DNA of 64,000 nt from Cheiracanthium punctorium (taxonomy: Eukaryota; Arthropoda; Arachnida; Araneae; Cheiracanthiidae). Positions 24,756 through 36,493 of this stretch are shown one piece after another. The stretch is from positions 1 through 64,000 of the forward strand of contig JAWZYV010013187.1 in NCBI GenBank assembly GCA_038373885.1. Reading direction: 5' to 3'. The translations under genes were made by a program, and so were the position numbers. The notes beneath the pieces are model-generated. The model had not been told where the DNA came from. It searched no databases and saw only the letters and a list, made by a program, of their open reading frames with translations. Position 1 is the first letter of the stretch. Every line of letters starts with the position of its first letter.

Positions 24756-27119
24756 TAAAAGCAGTGTTTGAAGGACGTGATCCATGTTCTCATACTGCAC
24801 AGCACACTGCTACTCTTTAAGCAGTCGTTTTACTGAGAACTCCTCTCCTCTCCTCTCCATTTTCCCTAGAACTTTTGTCCTCGCTTATTGTTATGTTCAG
24901 ACGGAAGGTGAATGGTTCGAAACAGGTTGCGTCCGCCGACCTAATCGTTCGGAGTTTTCCGTGGTTTAAAATGGTAAGAAAAAGAAGTTTAAAATAAAAT
25001 TTCCTTAAGGCTGTCGGTCTAAAAATCGAAACCTACTTCACATCCCTCGAGTAGAAACCAAAATAAACTAATTTAGTAAAGCCCTCCCTGATTAAAAAAA
25101 AAAATAATAAAATAAATAAATAAACCTTGGTGTCAAAGATTCCCATAAATTAGAGGCTTTAAAATACTAAGTTAATTGAGCTGTTTTGATAGATTTAAAA
25201 GGCAGCCACATTTTTGATAAATTTACGTGCTGCATGTTGTCTTTCACCAAGTAAGTAATTAATAGAATATTGATATCTGCTTTTTGTGTGTTTTATTAAT
25301 TTAAGAAATACATTATGTTATTAATTTAATTTCAGTTTTTTCTAACATACACTAAAAGCATATAACTATTTCTGAAAAGGATGTATTGTATTGTATTATG
25401 GTAAACCTACACGAGGAGTATTTCGTATTGCTAATGTAAGGGGGGGGGAGAGGTCTTGCGCGGTTCACTTTCTTAGTGCTTCGGAAGCGTATTTACGTTA
25501 CATCGTGTGAAAAACCGTCCAAAACTCTGAATTTTTAGATTATCAGCCATCCGGTAGACAAGAACCCTGGACCTTTATACTTCAGTTATTTACCATCTTC
25601 AGTATCTTATCAACTCTGCTGGGGTGGGCACAACATCTTGTTTTAGATGCCATCTCCGGCCTTTAAATGTCTAATACAAAATATACTGCATGTATAAATT
25701 TAGATTAATTAATCAAATTTTGATCTGAAAAATATTGAACAAAATTTTAAATCTGGTATTTAAAGTAATACAAAATAAAAGTGAGGAAACCTAAGATTTG
25801 GAAAAAATATTGGTCTTAAAATTATAATTCAATAATTTCAATAACTTTTATATATACATGAAGAGTAAAAGAATTATTATTAAAACTAGTTAGTATGTAA
25901 AACTACTATTTATTTTCCTTTGAATACTAAATAATAATAATTATTAATTAATTATGTGAGCTTTCTGAAGGAAAAAAAATTCATTGAAATATTAATTACA
26001 TATTGTAGAAAAATAAAGACTTAATTTAATTAGAAATAGCTATCAAAATACTAGAAAAAAGAAATACTTATAGAAAAAGTTAGGAAGGAGTTTTACTAAA
26101 AAATACATAAATTGATTATTTTTTAATTCAAAGTCTTAACTATTTTTAATTATTAATTATAGCAAAATAAATTACAGAAAAAATAAGTAAAGTATATAAT
26201 AATCTGTTATTATTTTTCAAAATGAAATAAAACAAAAACGACAGTAACACAAAGCTCATCTAGCAAAAATTCGACGTCGGGGACAGAACTGAAGTCAACG
26301 GGTCAGAAATCGGAAGCGAAACGGAGTAGCTGTCTAAGACCCAACTGGTTTACGATATAAATTAAGTTGTACAAATCTTGTCACGGATCTACTGACATCT
26401 GGGATAGTTGAGAGCAAAAAGCAAAAGGAAACAGAAATATTATTAAAAGAGTGACTAATTTAAAATATAAGGGATAACATATTCAAAAGGAAGAATGAAC
26501 GGAATTATTATGTGTGTATGAAATCATGGATTGAGTTGAGCGCCGTGGCATTTCCCTTTAGATTTTTTAGGTCAATTCTTTGCAACAATTTTGTCCAGAG
26601 CATATTTATAACAATTTGGAATACTGTGATGAAAATTGATGATTAATTGAACTCCCCCGCCCCCCCCCGAAAAAAAAATTAAGAGCCTACTTATCCTTAA
26701 AAAATATTTTCTTTTCGCGTCCGGCAACAGCACTGTATTCATACTCGTTGCCTTATTTACCGCATCTGAAACAAGATCATTTTCGTATTTTCTTACGCGG
26801 GTTAAATAGTTCCTTCTTTGAACTGGATTAAAAAAAAAAAAAACCGAGTTTTCCTAGCTTAACCGGTGACGTCACTCATCGAATTTGGCACCGATTAAAA
26901 TCATATATTAATTGTAAAAAATTCGTTAGAGCGGATTCCGAGATCCAGAAGAGGCACTTTTAAAAATTGAAAAGCTACCTGTAAATATAAGTGCTGCGAA
27001 ATTTTACGGTTGGTTGGTTGGGGCTGGCTGTGTCACTAGTAGAACTGTCGTTCTACATGATTTTTTGGTTAAATATTACATTAGAAAAGAAAAAATTAAT
27101 ATTTCTTTTCTTTCTTTTT
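24756..27119. other. AT-rich interval, no gene
   Basis: A C/T-rich stretch at 24840-24860, a G-run at 25440 and a C-run at 26650 are simple sequence. I see no domain-bearing frame and no complete element. Confidence 0.45.
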
Positions 27120-27815
27120 TTTTTTCTTTTTAGTTATGCGTTCCAACTCACAATATTTTGAATTAAAATTGTATTTTATGTTCCGGCAGGACATTGAATA
27201 TCACGAAATGAACTAACACATCTGTACTTTGTTAATTTCATAGAAGTGATGAACTTCGGTATTTTTTTTTCTTTTTCGAGAACTCAATATTTTTTTTCTG
27301 AAGTGTTAAATATGTAGACATGAATTTTTTAAAACATTGTGCAATTCAACTTAGTACATTTTAGTTAATCTTTCAAGATAATGAACTTAGAATTTTTTTT
27401 TTTACCTTTTTTAAAATCTTCACTAATGAAAATTAGTACAATTTATCCCAATACGAAATTAGACACTTACAAAAATTTTCAGAAATACCATGTAAAAGTT
27501 TTTAAGAGATATTTTGTGAACTGTATTAGCTGAACTTGTAATTTTTCTTTTTAGAAGTTTTGTACTTAGGTATATTTTGTGTTCTTACAAATTGTTGAAT
27601 ATTTTCATACAATAAACTAACAAATCTACACTTTGTAAATTTCATAGAAGTGATGAACTTTTACATTTTTTAAATGTAGAGACTTAGTACTTTTATTTTC
27701 TGGAATGCTAGATATGTTGAGTCTTTTTTAAACATTAGATAATTTAACTCAGTTCATTTTACTTACTTTATCAAGGTAATGAACTTAGTATTTTTTTAGT
27801 ACCACATAAATCACT
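27120..27815. repeat. Two-copy direct duplication, period about 410 bp
   Basis: The blocks at about 27180-27410 and 27590-27815 share CATAGAAGTGATGAACTT, an AACATT-rich middle and GGTAATGAACTTAG-type ends in the same order and orientation. The copies are clearly diverged. No coding potential. Confidence 0.6.
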
Positions 27816-27832
27816 TGCTGCAAAAACAATTT

Positions 27833-28101
27833 GTACACACTTAAACCAAACGAGCGAAATTCGATCAGTCGGAGCGAAAAGTGAGCCAGTTTTCAAAAGT
27901 GAGCTTCTCCTTTAGGAGCGTGTTTCGATCACAAGAGCGGAGCGGCATATAACAACGAGCGAGGAGAGGAAATTCTCGGAAAAGATAGGAAGCGAGGAGA
28001 GGATTCTCAGAAAAAGGACTACGTAAAGAGCCGGTCGGTTTAAAGGAAACAGATCGCTCCGCAGTGTGTCGTTTTTTTCACTCTTTGGGTTTAAGCGTGT
28101 A
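27833..28101. mobile_element. Short inverted-repeat element with TACAC(A/G)CTTAAACC ends
   Basis: The left TACACACTTAAACC and the inverse of the right TACACGCTTAAACC are nearly identical over 14 bp and continue loosely (AAACGAG, AAAGAG). The interior is purine-rich with GAGCGGAGCG and GAGGAGAGGA repeats. The target duplication is unclear, so the class is unassigned. Confidence 0.45.
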
Positions 28102-28448
28102 AATATTTTTTTTAATATTGGTATTAAAAACTGATAAAATTATATCTACTACATAGAAATTAACAAACTAAAATATAAGATACCAAAAACTAAGAAAAAC
28201 TAATGTTTAACTGCATAGGTAACTGCATAGTGCACTAGGTAATTTGCAAAAAAATGATTACCTGCCGGCGGCGCCGACCGATGCCTCTTTGACAAGAACT
28301 TGACCATTTTCTTAGCAAAGTTTAACGCAAGTGCTGCGATTGTTGTAACCTTTAGAGAACATTTGAAATCGCATAAAAGTCACCTTAGGAGGCATTTTTT
28401 TTTTCGAAATAGCTTTTTATTCTCACAATTTCTTGTGCTATGCGGCAG

Positions 28449-29826
28449 CACTGTTAAAATTGATTTACTTAAAAATGAGTACTTTAATGCACTCATATTT
28501 TTTTAAATACATTTGCATCATAAACGAGTACATGACGTGCTTAAATATAAATAACAATTCGAACTGAAAAATAAGCATGTGGATAAATATAATTATAATA
28601 CCTTATTACGTCATTTGCACACTGGTAAATTATTTAATAAACGTTTATGTGGTGTTCGGAAATATTTCGTTTCAGTAGTTATAAGAATAAATTAGTAGCG
28701 TACTTTAAATTTACGAACTATATCTTATTAATACGCGCGGAAGAATATTCAAAGAGAACTGCTAAAAAATGAGTACATATAAGATATCATTTTTCTGAAC
28801 CACCCCTCACCGGATTTCTGCGCATGCCCAGAGCCTATTTTTGGAAGTCCGCTCAACGTGGTCGACGGCATATCGCCATATTGTTGTAACGAGCTTGTGG
28901 CGTTTGTTGCTTAAAAATGGAAGAAATAATCTATCATGTATAATGATAGAAGAATTAGTTAAAAGTCACAAATAGCCCGCATCTTATCGTAAGTACAACT
29001 TTTATATTATTTGATTGTTTTTAGTTATTGCATTTCGTTTTTGTGTATTTATATTTAAGACGCTGATCGGTCGTATAACTTTACAGCTATTATTTCATTT
29101 GCCGGTAGTAAAAATATTGTAAGAGTAAGTAGTAATAGAGTAAGTATAAATAATAGAGTAAGAGATTGTAAGAGTAATAGAGTAAAAATATTGAAGTTTC
29201 TTTAGATTTTAAAAGTTTTAATGTCAATGTTTCTAAACAGTGTTAGGTAATCGCTACACTTTTGTCAAGTTTATCTCAGATTAATAGTCACAGACAGTCA
29301 TAGCAACATTCTGTGATCATTGTATGTCAGATCAGTGTCTTGAATATAAATAAAAATTTAACAAAACGAAATAATTTACACAAAACAATCAAATAATGTA
29401 TACGCTTTACTTACGCATAAGATAATGGTTATTCCTAAATTTTAATCAACATGCTAAAAAATAGTATATTTAATAAGAATATATTGATTCTTGTATGAGT
29501 GCATACAAAAATCGACAGCCAATATATTTGTATTAAGTATAATAAAAATATAACAAAAATGCATAACACAAAAATACATTAAATATCAATTCTTGTATGT
29601 AGTATTCAAAAATGAGTTTTTCATATGTTTTCAAAATTGAGTATATAATGTGCTCAAAAATTTTGAGTATACGTAAACTCATGTTTGAGTTCTTGCATGA
29701 ACTCAAAAAAATGAGTACATGAGTTTCTTAAATTTAAGAGCAAAGTACTCGGAGCTATTACAAGATGAGAAATTACTCAAAAATGAGTACATTTAGTTTA
29801 TTTCTAAGTATGTAGTTTTAACAGTG
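28449..29826. mobile_element. 1.4-kb CACTG-type element with AAAATGAGTAC subterminal repeats
   Basis: It starts CACTGTTAAAATTGATTTAC and ends GTAGTTTTAACAGTG. The 11-bp terminus CACTGTTAAAA is shared with the 10.8-kb element. AG lies on both sides, a possible 2-bp duplication. AAAAATGAGTAC and its complement recur near both ends (28472, 28770, 29610-29790). Inside, a short ATG-led block at about 28917 is followed by a donor-like ATC then GTAAGTAC at 28990, but no long frame exists, so it appears non-autonomous. Confidence 0.55.
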
Positions 29827-30809
29827 AGTGTGCTGCTATAATTCCTTGTGCTGTGCTACTTAGAACAGTTTTTCAAAAGTCTCAAATTTTAGTAAGTCCT
29901 GTGCTTGTATGAACAAGCCCTTTAGTATTATTATTACAGATAATGCAAAAGATTAATATGTATATACAATAAATGTTCTTTTAAGTTATTGGTGTTGGGA
30001 CGTAACACACGTAAAAGGCAAACAATACGCATATCAAACTAATAGTTCTGACTATAACTACTAACAAGGCTTTATTCAGTCATAAGTCATGCAGATTTTT
30101 AATTAAAAAAGATTGGTAAATATAACTTTCAAATAACTACATTTAATGATATTGCATTTCAAGCGAAACAAAATAAGCTTGAATGATAAGGAGTAAGGAT
30201 TGGGCGCAAAGACGGAGCTGCAAAACAGCTTCAAAGCTTTGTCTCTTCTCGCAAAATTCCTATAACGTCTGTCTCGTCTCCCATAATATCTGTGAATCTC
30301 TATCTCGTTTCACATGCATCTCTAATTAGTAGAAATTAGTCAAGTAAACTGTTGTTGTCTAAAATTTTTAGGTATTCATAAAATCTTAAAACAAACATAT
30401 GCATTTAATATCAAGTATTTCTTAGATTTAGTATGATCGAGTTTCAAAATGTGTAAAACTTTTATGGCAAATACAATGAGATTTCTAAGAGTGGCCACTT
30501 CTGTTAAGCGACCCCTTCCTCCAACGACCAATTTTTTTAAGGCACCGATTTTTTACCCTATCAACAGAATGTTGAAAAGACCCGAAAGTTTCTTGTGTTT
30601 TTCCGTAAGTAAAACGTATTAATACAACACGGAAAAATTCTGACCATGTTCGTACAACACGTTAAAACACGATAAAAGAATGGGATAGATCCGAATTTTT
30701 TAAATACTTATAAAAAAATTTTAACTAAAAAAATTGCTTTTTGTAATTATTTATATGCATTTGTATGTAATTTTCACTGTTCTACCCATAGCGTAATTAA
30801 TCAATCAAT
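29827..30809. other. Intergenic DNA with a decayed TCTCG element
   Basis: Positions about 30195-30332 resemble the TAGGGATGGACGCGAGAC family (TCTCTTCTCGC, TCTGTCTCGTCTC) but are strongly diverged. No gene is seen. Confidence 0.35.
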
Positions 30810-31064
30810 CGCACTGGCAGTGACGTTGTGGCGGCGTTATGTTCCGTCACGTTCTTCACATCACAAATGCGATGTAAATGCACGCCGCCTGTGACGTCTC
30901 TTCGGGTCAAACGTGATGTTGCAGAGGGACGTCGCACGCAATGTAATTGATAATTAGTCACAGTGTGGCACCACTGTGTGACAAAGTTGTGTCTCTCAAT
31001 GATGTTCGAGAGATGTCCGTATATGTCACTATGACGTCCGTGATGATCACCTTGTGACGTCATA
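30810..31064. promoter_or_regulatory. CpG-rich block with clustered TGACGT motifs
   Basis: Four TGACGT half-sites, one of them a full TGACGTCA, occur within about 240 bp of a CpG-rich island in AT-rich DNA. TGACGTCA is the CREB/ATF consensus. A weakly matching CAGTGA / TCACTG pair bounds the block (about 30816 and 31170), so it may be the core of a miniature element rather than a promoter. A 140-codon minus-strand frame across it has no recognisable domain. Confidence 0.25.
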
Positions 31065-31175
31065 AAAACTGTCTCAGTCAACCATTTGCCCGTTGCCACA
31101 ACCGCGTGCTGCCATGTGGTGTCACAAAGTCGCGGTGTGAGCAGTATGCATACACGTTGCGACATCACTGTATTA

Positions 31176-31344
31176 CCCTGTTTACTCGCGTAATAGTCGC
31201 CATCGCATAATAGTTGCACCCCTGGTTTAAAGTAGGAAAAATAGATTCAGAGTTACAATATTATGTAGTAAATTTTCCCTGCATAATAGTCGCACCTAGA
31301 GTTTCAATATGAAAATTTTTCAAAAAACGTGCGAGTGAGCACGG
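31176..31344. mobile_element. TA-flanked miniature element, TTTACTCG family, 169 bp
   Basis: It starts CCCTGTTTACTCGCGTAATA, ends GCGAGTGAGCACGG, and is flanked by TA at 31174-31175 and 31345-31346. GCATAATAG and GTCGCAC repeats match the 24373 copy. Non-coding. Confidence 0.7.
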
Positions 31345-33068
31345 TATATGGATAAAAATCTATCTATCTAAAAAAAAAAAAAAAATATTTTTGGCTGTGT
31401 ATTGAAAAATCATGGTTTTTTGAAATGAGGAATAAGACATTTATGTTTTCAAACGCTAAATAATCAATGAGCTTGGCATGATTTGTCTTGTTTATGTATT
31501 TCATTTTAAAGATATCACGCTCACGCATTTACACGCGCCTAAATTCACCGGATCATAATTGTTGCAATTCTGTGCTTACAAAAGACGACATTTCAGGAAT
31601 TGCTTTGAACAAAAAGAACTAATCTGTCATTTGCCATGGCACGCGAGCATCTCAGTTCTATTGCTGCGTCAGACGCCGTGATATTGCAGCCCGATGAACT
31701 GTTGTTGCCCAACGATTGCAATGTTAAGAACCCTAATGATCAAGCAAAATTTCAACTACATAAACATAGATGTCCTGGTAAAGCAAAAATTAAAAAAAAA
31801 AAAAGATTTTTAATAACTGTCTGTTGTTCCAACTGACTGATTTTATTTACTTCGACCAGCTATTGACGCCGATGAAATTCGATTTGGAAATCGACACGAC
31901 TTGTTTTCGTCTGACTCGGGATTGTTTTTGGTTATTGGGTTATTACTCGTTATTTCTGAATCCTCCGCTCCTCAATCCTCGCCGTTTTATTTCTGCTGTC
32001 TCGCTGTTGAGAATGAATAAGCGTAATGCTATAACAGAAACTACATAAAATGGGATGTAGAGGCTTAATTCGTCAGCATATTAATTAGTACGATATCATT
32101 CTCCTATGAAAGTATTACTGAACTCTTAGATGGTTTTGATGATGGCAACAGCGATTGGGAGAGAACAGGTTAAAGCACAGCAGGATGCTAATGTACTTAA
32201 TTACTGCCCTTAGAACCTAAATCTACGAAAGTTCTTTTGTTTGCTAAAGAGCTATACTTATATTACGCACACTATATTTTCGAAGTAGAGTTCATTTTCC
32301 AATGGCCAGATTAGCTCCCGACTTCAGACTTGACCGTATACGGGGGTCGGAGGTGTCATTTTACAATTGGTGGCACCTAGTAGGCAGGCCAAAGTTGGGC
32401 CGTATTCACCAAACTTTAACCACCTGGTTAGTGGGTATTCACGACGCCAAATGCAAGGGTTATCCTAACATTTGATCCTGACTCCAGGTGTAAATTGCAA
32501 CCCCGCAATTTTGGAGGTTTGACTCGTTGACACGGGTAACGTATGCACAGAAAACCTTTAATGTAAACATGTCGGTTTTGAGAGCTGTTTTTATAGATTT
32601 GGAAAAACTGGAAAACTTGCAAATACTTGAATATTTTGCACTGCACACTAGGGTGCAGTGAAAAAACTTTTTTTTTTAATTTCAAAATCCAATAGCGACC
32701 AAAAGTTGTGTTTTGTATTGAATAAGCAAAATGCAGAATTTCAACATTTTAAAAATATATCTTGAGGGTCCAATATTGCACCAAAATGTCACAAAAATTC
32801 GAAAAACTGAGTATTTTAATATTATTTATAAAATACAAAAAATATGATTTATAATAAACAACAGCAAAAAATAGTTGGATTACGTGCTATTCAATGACTG
32901 TACAAAATTTTAGAATTGTCGAGAAATATCTTGAGGGTCCACTAAAGCAAACAAAAAAGTACAAAAAAGAAAAAAAAATCATTTTTTTAAACAAAAAATT
33001 GCTTGAAGGAAAAACGTTTTAATTGTTCATTTACAAACAACTATACTTAAATAAAGTATTAAAATATA
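31345..33068. other. Intergenic DNA, one unassigned short frame
   Basis: A 66-codon frame at 31636-31836 begins MAREHLSSIAASDAVIL and runs into poly-lysine encoded by an A-run. It could be a fragment of a retrocopied gene, but I recognise no family. The motif ATATCTTGAGGGTCC occurs twice (32757 and 32926). The rest is AT-rich. Confidence 0.35.
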
Positions 33069-33507
33069 CAGGGCATTCCATAAATGTTGGAACAAAATAT
33101 GAGGAGAGGTAGTGCACATAATAAGAATCACACAGCAATGTGCGGTCGCAAACACGACATCTACATGTAAGCTGTTAATAATCACTTTGGAATAAGTGCT
33201 GAAATAATAGTGAACTTTCTGACCATTGTTCATCAAACACTAATATATTTTTCTTAGAAAACACGTGACTAAAATTGATAATTTAAAAATTTTATTTTAT
33301 TTCATGAATCAAAATTTTGGAGACGATCCTATTGTTTATTAAACGTGGTTAAGAAATTAGATGAGCCCTTCAACAATTTTCCTAAAGTGATTATTAACAG
33401 GTAAGTGAAAATGGTGTGTTTCACCCCACACTGCTACGTGAATCTGAATCCTTATTATGTGCCCTATCTCCCCTTAAATTTCATACCAATAATTATGGGA
33501 CACCTTG
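33069..33507. mobile_element. TA-flanked inverted-repeat element, CAGGG termini
   Basis: The left CAGGGCATTCCATAAATGTT and the inverse right CAAGGTGTCCCATAATTATT pair imperfectly over about 30 bp. TA lies on each side. The interior is related to 18155-18330. Similar CAGGGTGTCC termini bound the 38003-40672 element. Non-coding, probably Tc1/mariner-mobilised. Confidence 0.6.
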
Positions 33508-34007
33508 TATATTAAGGGTCCCCTGCAAAGAAAAAACAGAGGGAAATTTTCCTTTTTAATCAGAACCAAGTGGCGCTGATGGTATTTTCCCCCGCGCAAT
33601 GTATTTACTTTAGAAAAAGAAATGTGAGATCATCTTGCAATTTGTTTTGAATTCTATTTCTAGACATTAAAAGCTAAAAGTATAATGTATGGGGTATTTT
33701 TTTCGATGGCAGAAAAGATTCTACACTTTCCATGGAGAAAAGAGAAGTCTATCATCGAGAAAAAATTATATGGAAGAGCATGTGTCTCTTAGTAAATCAG
33801 TCTCATGATATATACTTGGATCATGTTTCTCTTGCAAGTGGTACAGTAGCAGCTATTGCGCCATTACGAATAATCTTTTAAAGAAAAACATTAACACCGA
33901 CACGTTACTTGCTGTTGGCTGTGATGGCACAGTAGTCTACACCGAACGTAAAGGTGGGGTCATCAAACTCATGGAAAGAGAGCTTCAAAAGCCACTGCAA
34001 TGGCTTA
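33508..34007. other. AT-rich spacer
   Basis: No coding or repeat structure recognised. Confidence 0.5.
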
Positions 34008-34153
34008 TAGGGATAGACGCGAGACGTGCGAGACGAGAATCGGGGCTGTCTCGACTCGTCTCGCAAACACTGTGTATCGTCTCGCGTCTCGCAAAGAAAT
34101 TACTGTCTCGTCTCGCGCGAGACGCGAGACGTCTCGCGAGTCTCGCAAAATTA
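34008..34153. mobile_element. Truncated TAGGGATGGACGCGAGAC element
   Basis: The left terminus TAGGGATAGACGCGAGACG is followed by TCTCG/CGAGA micro-repeats as in the complete copies at 49006 and 56372, but the right terminus is missing, so no target duplication can be read. Confidence 0.6.
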
Positions 34154-34362
34154 AGGACTGCGATTTCGTTACCATTTTATACTAACTTATTATTGGGATT
34201 TTATTGAAAATTAATATTAATAATAACAATTACTTACATATAGCCACATTAGTAGATATATTAATAACTATATCAGCATATATCCGCATTTGAAGTAAAA
34301 GAAATTGAGATTTAATCCGTATATATAATGTCACACCGAAAATATAGTATTAATTTGATTTA

Positions 34363-34395
34363 CTAGCTGCGTGCCCGTTCTTCGCACTGTAGTAA
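34363..34395 (-). mobile_element. Helitron 3'-end remnant
   Basis: On the minus strand the sequence GTGCGAAGAACGGGCACG is followed by CAGCTAG and then T. The hairpin loop GCGAAGAACGGG and the CTAG end match the 3' ends of the Helitrons at 42742 and 54548. A weaker relative lies at about 34719-34750. Confidence 0.5.
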
Positions 34396-35082
34396 ACGAA
34401 AATTTTCCTAACATGAGTAATTTCAATTAATTCCAGTGATGTGGAATCTAAAATAAAAGCAAAATTATTTGACTCTTGATGTAAAGTTTGCGTCATGAGT
34501 ATTAACCTGGCATCATTGCAATATAATGACTCAAAAAAAACTACGTCGGTGTCATTCGCGATCAGAAAAGTGAAAAGCTTAGCGGTTTGCAGAGAACTCC
34601 CGACTTTCAAAATGTGTTATTTCTACATCATACTGTAGTTCTACATCATACTGTTCAAGTTGTAGCATTAAATACCTCTGACACTACATGAAATGGACAA
34701 CCGTTTGTTTTAAAATAGCTGCGCACCCGCTCTTCATACGAGAAGTAGCGAATATTTTACTAAAATCATATCTGCATGAGACAAAACAGATTTTTTTTTT
34801 TTAAGTTCAAGTAATCTCCTCTGTTGAAATTACTGCGGGATATATTAACACAAATTAGAATTACTTATCATTCAGTTGGTTGTATAACCCTTGAAAAATT
34901 ATAAACAGAACAATTTTAATATTTATTAAATCTCTACTATTTACTTTAACGTCAATTTCAACTCTCTAAAATATGTGTAATTTTTATATTAATGAAAACA
35001 AGATTATATTAACGATAATTATAATTATTTGCCTAATATTTCCAATAACATTACCGTGTGTTCATTTTTAGATTTCATTATA

Positions 35083-36493
35083 CACTGCTGGCCATCGTAA
35101 ATGCAACACCCTGAAGGAAGCATGCAAATAATATGAAATTTACAACATGCATTAGCTGAGGTGAGATATGCAAATGATTAGAATTTCAGCGCAGACGCAC
35201 ATCAAGCGCGCCTGTGGCGCCACCTCAAAGCGCTATTTAAGGCTTGGAGATTTCGACGGTTTCAAGTACAGCAATTGTGTTTTTCTTGCTTTTTTTTCAA
35301 AAAAAAACGATAAATTATGCCTCGTAGGAAACAACGATCTTCTTTTGATCAAGTATCCGAGTTTGACAGAGGAAGGATAGTGGCATACCGAGATTGTGGG
35401 TTATCTTTCAGGGAAATCGGTCGTCGTATTGGACGAAACCAAACAACTGTGATGCGGATATGTGATCGTTGGGTGCAGGAGGGTACGACGGACAGACGTG
35501 ATCGACCGCATCGACCTCAGTGCACCACGTCACGTGATGACAGGCAGATTGTACGCATGGCAGTGACGGACCGCTCAGTCACATCACGAACCATATCACA
35601 GCAGATTCAGTCTGTAACGCATCATCCAGTGTCTGCGCGTACCATTCGACGTCGTTTACAGCAGAATGGTCTGTCCGCAAGACGTCCGTTGCTTTGTCTA
35701 CCTCTGACGCGGAACCACAGACGTCTCCGCCGCCAATGGTGCGATGAAAGAAGGATGTGGACGACAGAATGGAATGAAATTCTCTTTACTGACGAGTCAC
35801 GCTTCTGTATGCAACACCACGACGGTCGGATTCGAGTCTGGAGACACCGTGGAGAGAGGATGCTGAACAGCTGCATTATGCACCGTCACACTGGTCCTGC
35901 ACCGGGTATTATGGTATGGGGCGGTATCGGATATCTCTCTCGCACTCCTCTAGTACGCATTGCCGGTACTTTAACCAGCCAGCGCTACATCTCCGAGGTG
36001 TTGGAGCCAGTTGTCCTTTCTTAACTTCAGGGCTTGCCAACAGCCATATTTCAGCAGGATAATGCACGGCCACACGTGGCACGCATTGTCCAAGGGTTCT
36101 TCGTCAATCACCAGATTGAATTGCTTCCCTGGCCGGCGCGCTCTCCGGATCTTTCGCCGATAGAAAACATGTGGTCCATGGTTGCTCAACGACTGACCCA
36201 GAGTTCATCCCCAGCTGTCACACCAGATCAACTTTGGCAACGTGTGGAAGCTGCTTGGTCTGCTGTACCCCAAGAACACATTCAAAGTCTCTTTGAATCA
36301 ATGCCGAGGCGTGTGGCAGCTGTGATCTCCAACAACGGCGGCTACTCTGGGTACTGATTTTGGCAGGAACCACGCTTCATAGAATGCTGTAAATTTAATC
36401 ATTTGTTACTTGGTCAACATGTTATCTACACAATAAATTTTGTTGTGATATCTCTTGTTTTTCTTGGTGTTGCAATTTGGGTGGCCAGCAGTG
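35083..36493 (+). mobile_element. Tc1-like DNA transposon, 1.4 kb
   Basis: Inverted termini start CACTGCTGGCCA and carry a second matching block, GCAACACC, about 28 bp long in all. TA is duplicated at 35081-35082 and 36494-36495. The 19313-19345 copy of the host repeat shows the intact empty site with a single TA, proving the boundaries. It encodes one transposase with a DD34E arrangement and one internal stop, so this copy is not autonomous as read. Confidence 0.95.
35317..36357 (+). pseudogene. Tc1-like transposase (DD34E), one in-frame stop
   Basis: The reading frame starts at ATG 35317 (MPRRKQRSSF) and runs 346 codons to the end at 36357, interrupted only by TAA at 36022-36024 after ...EPVVLS. 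The N-terminal part has two helix-turn-helix segments (about residues 10-110, including LSFREIGRRIGRNQTTVMRI). The catalytic core has FTDESRF, then QQDNARPH, then SPIENMW, with 34 residues between the second Asp and the Glu, the Tc1 signature. All three catalytic residues are present. In the family this enzyme binds the inverted termini and cuts at TA in the nucleus. The stop separates the first Asp from the second, so an unread-through product would be inactive. Length is otherwise normal for Tc1 transposases. Confidence 0.93.

Noticed and set aside
24900..24990. tRNA-like GGTTCGAAAC motif
   Set aside because: The neighbouring sequence does not fold into acceptor, D and anticodon arms.
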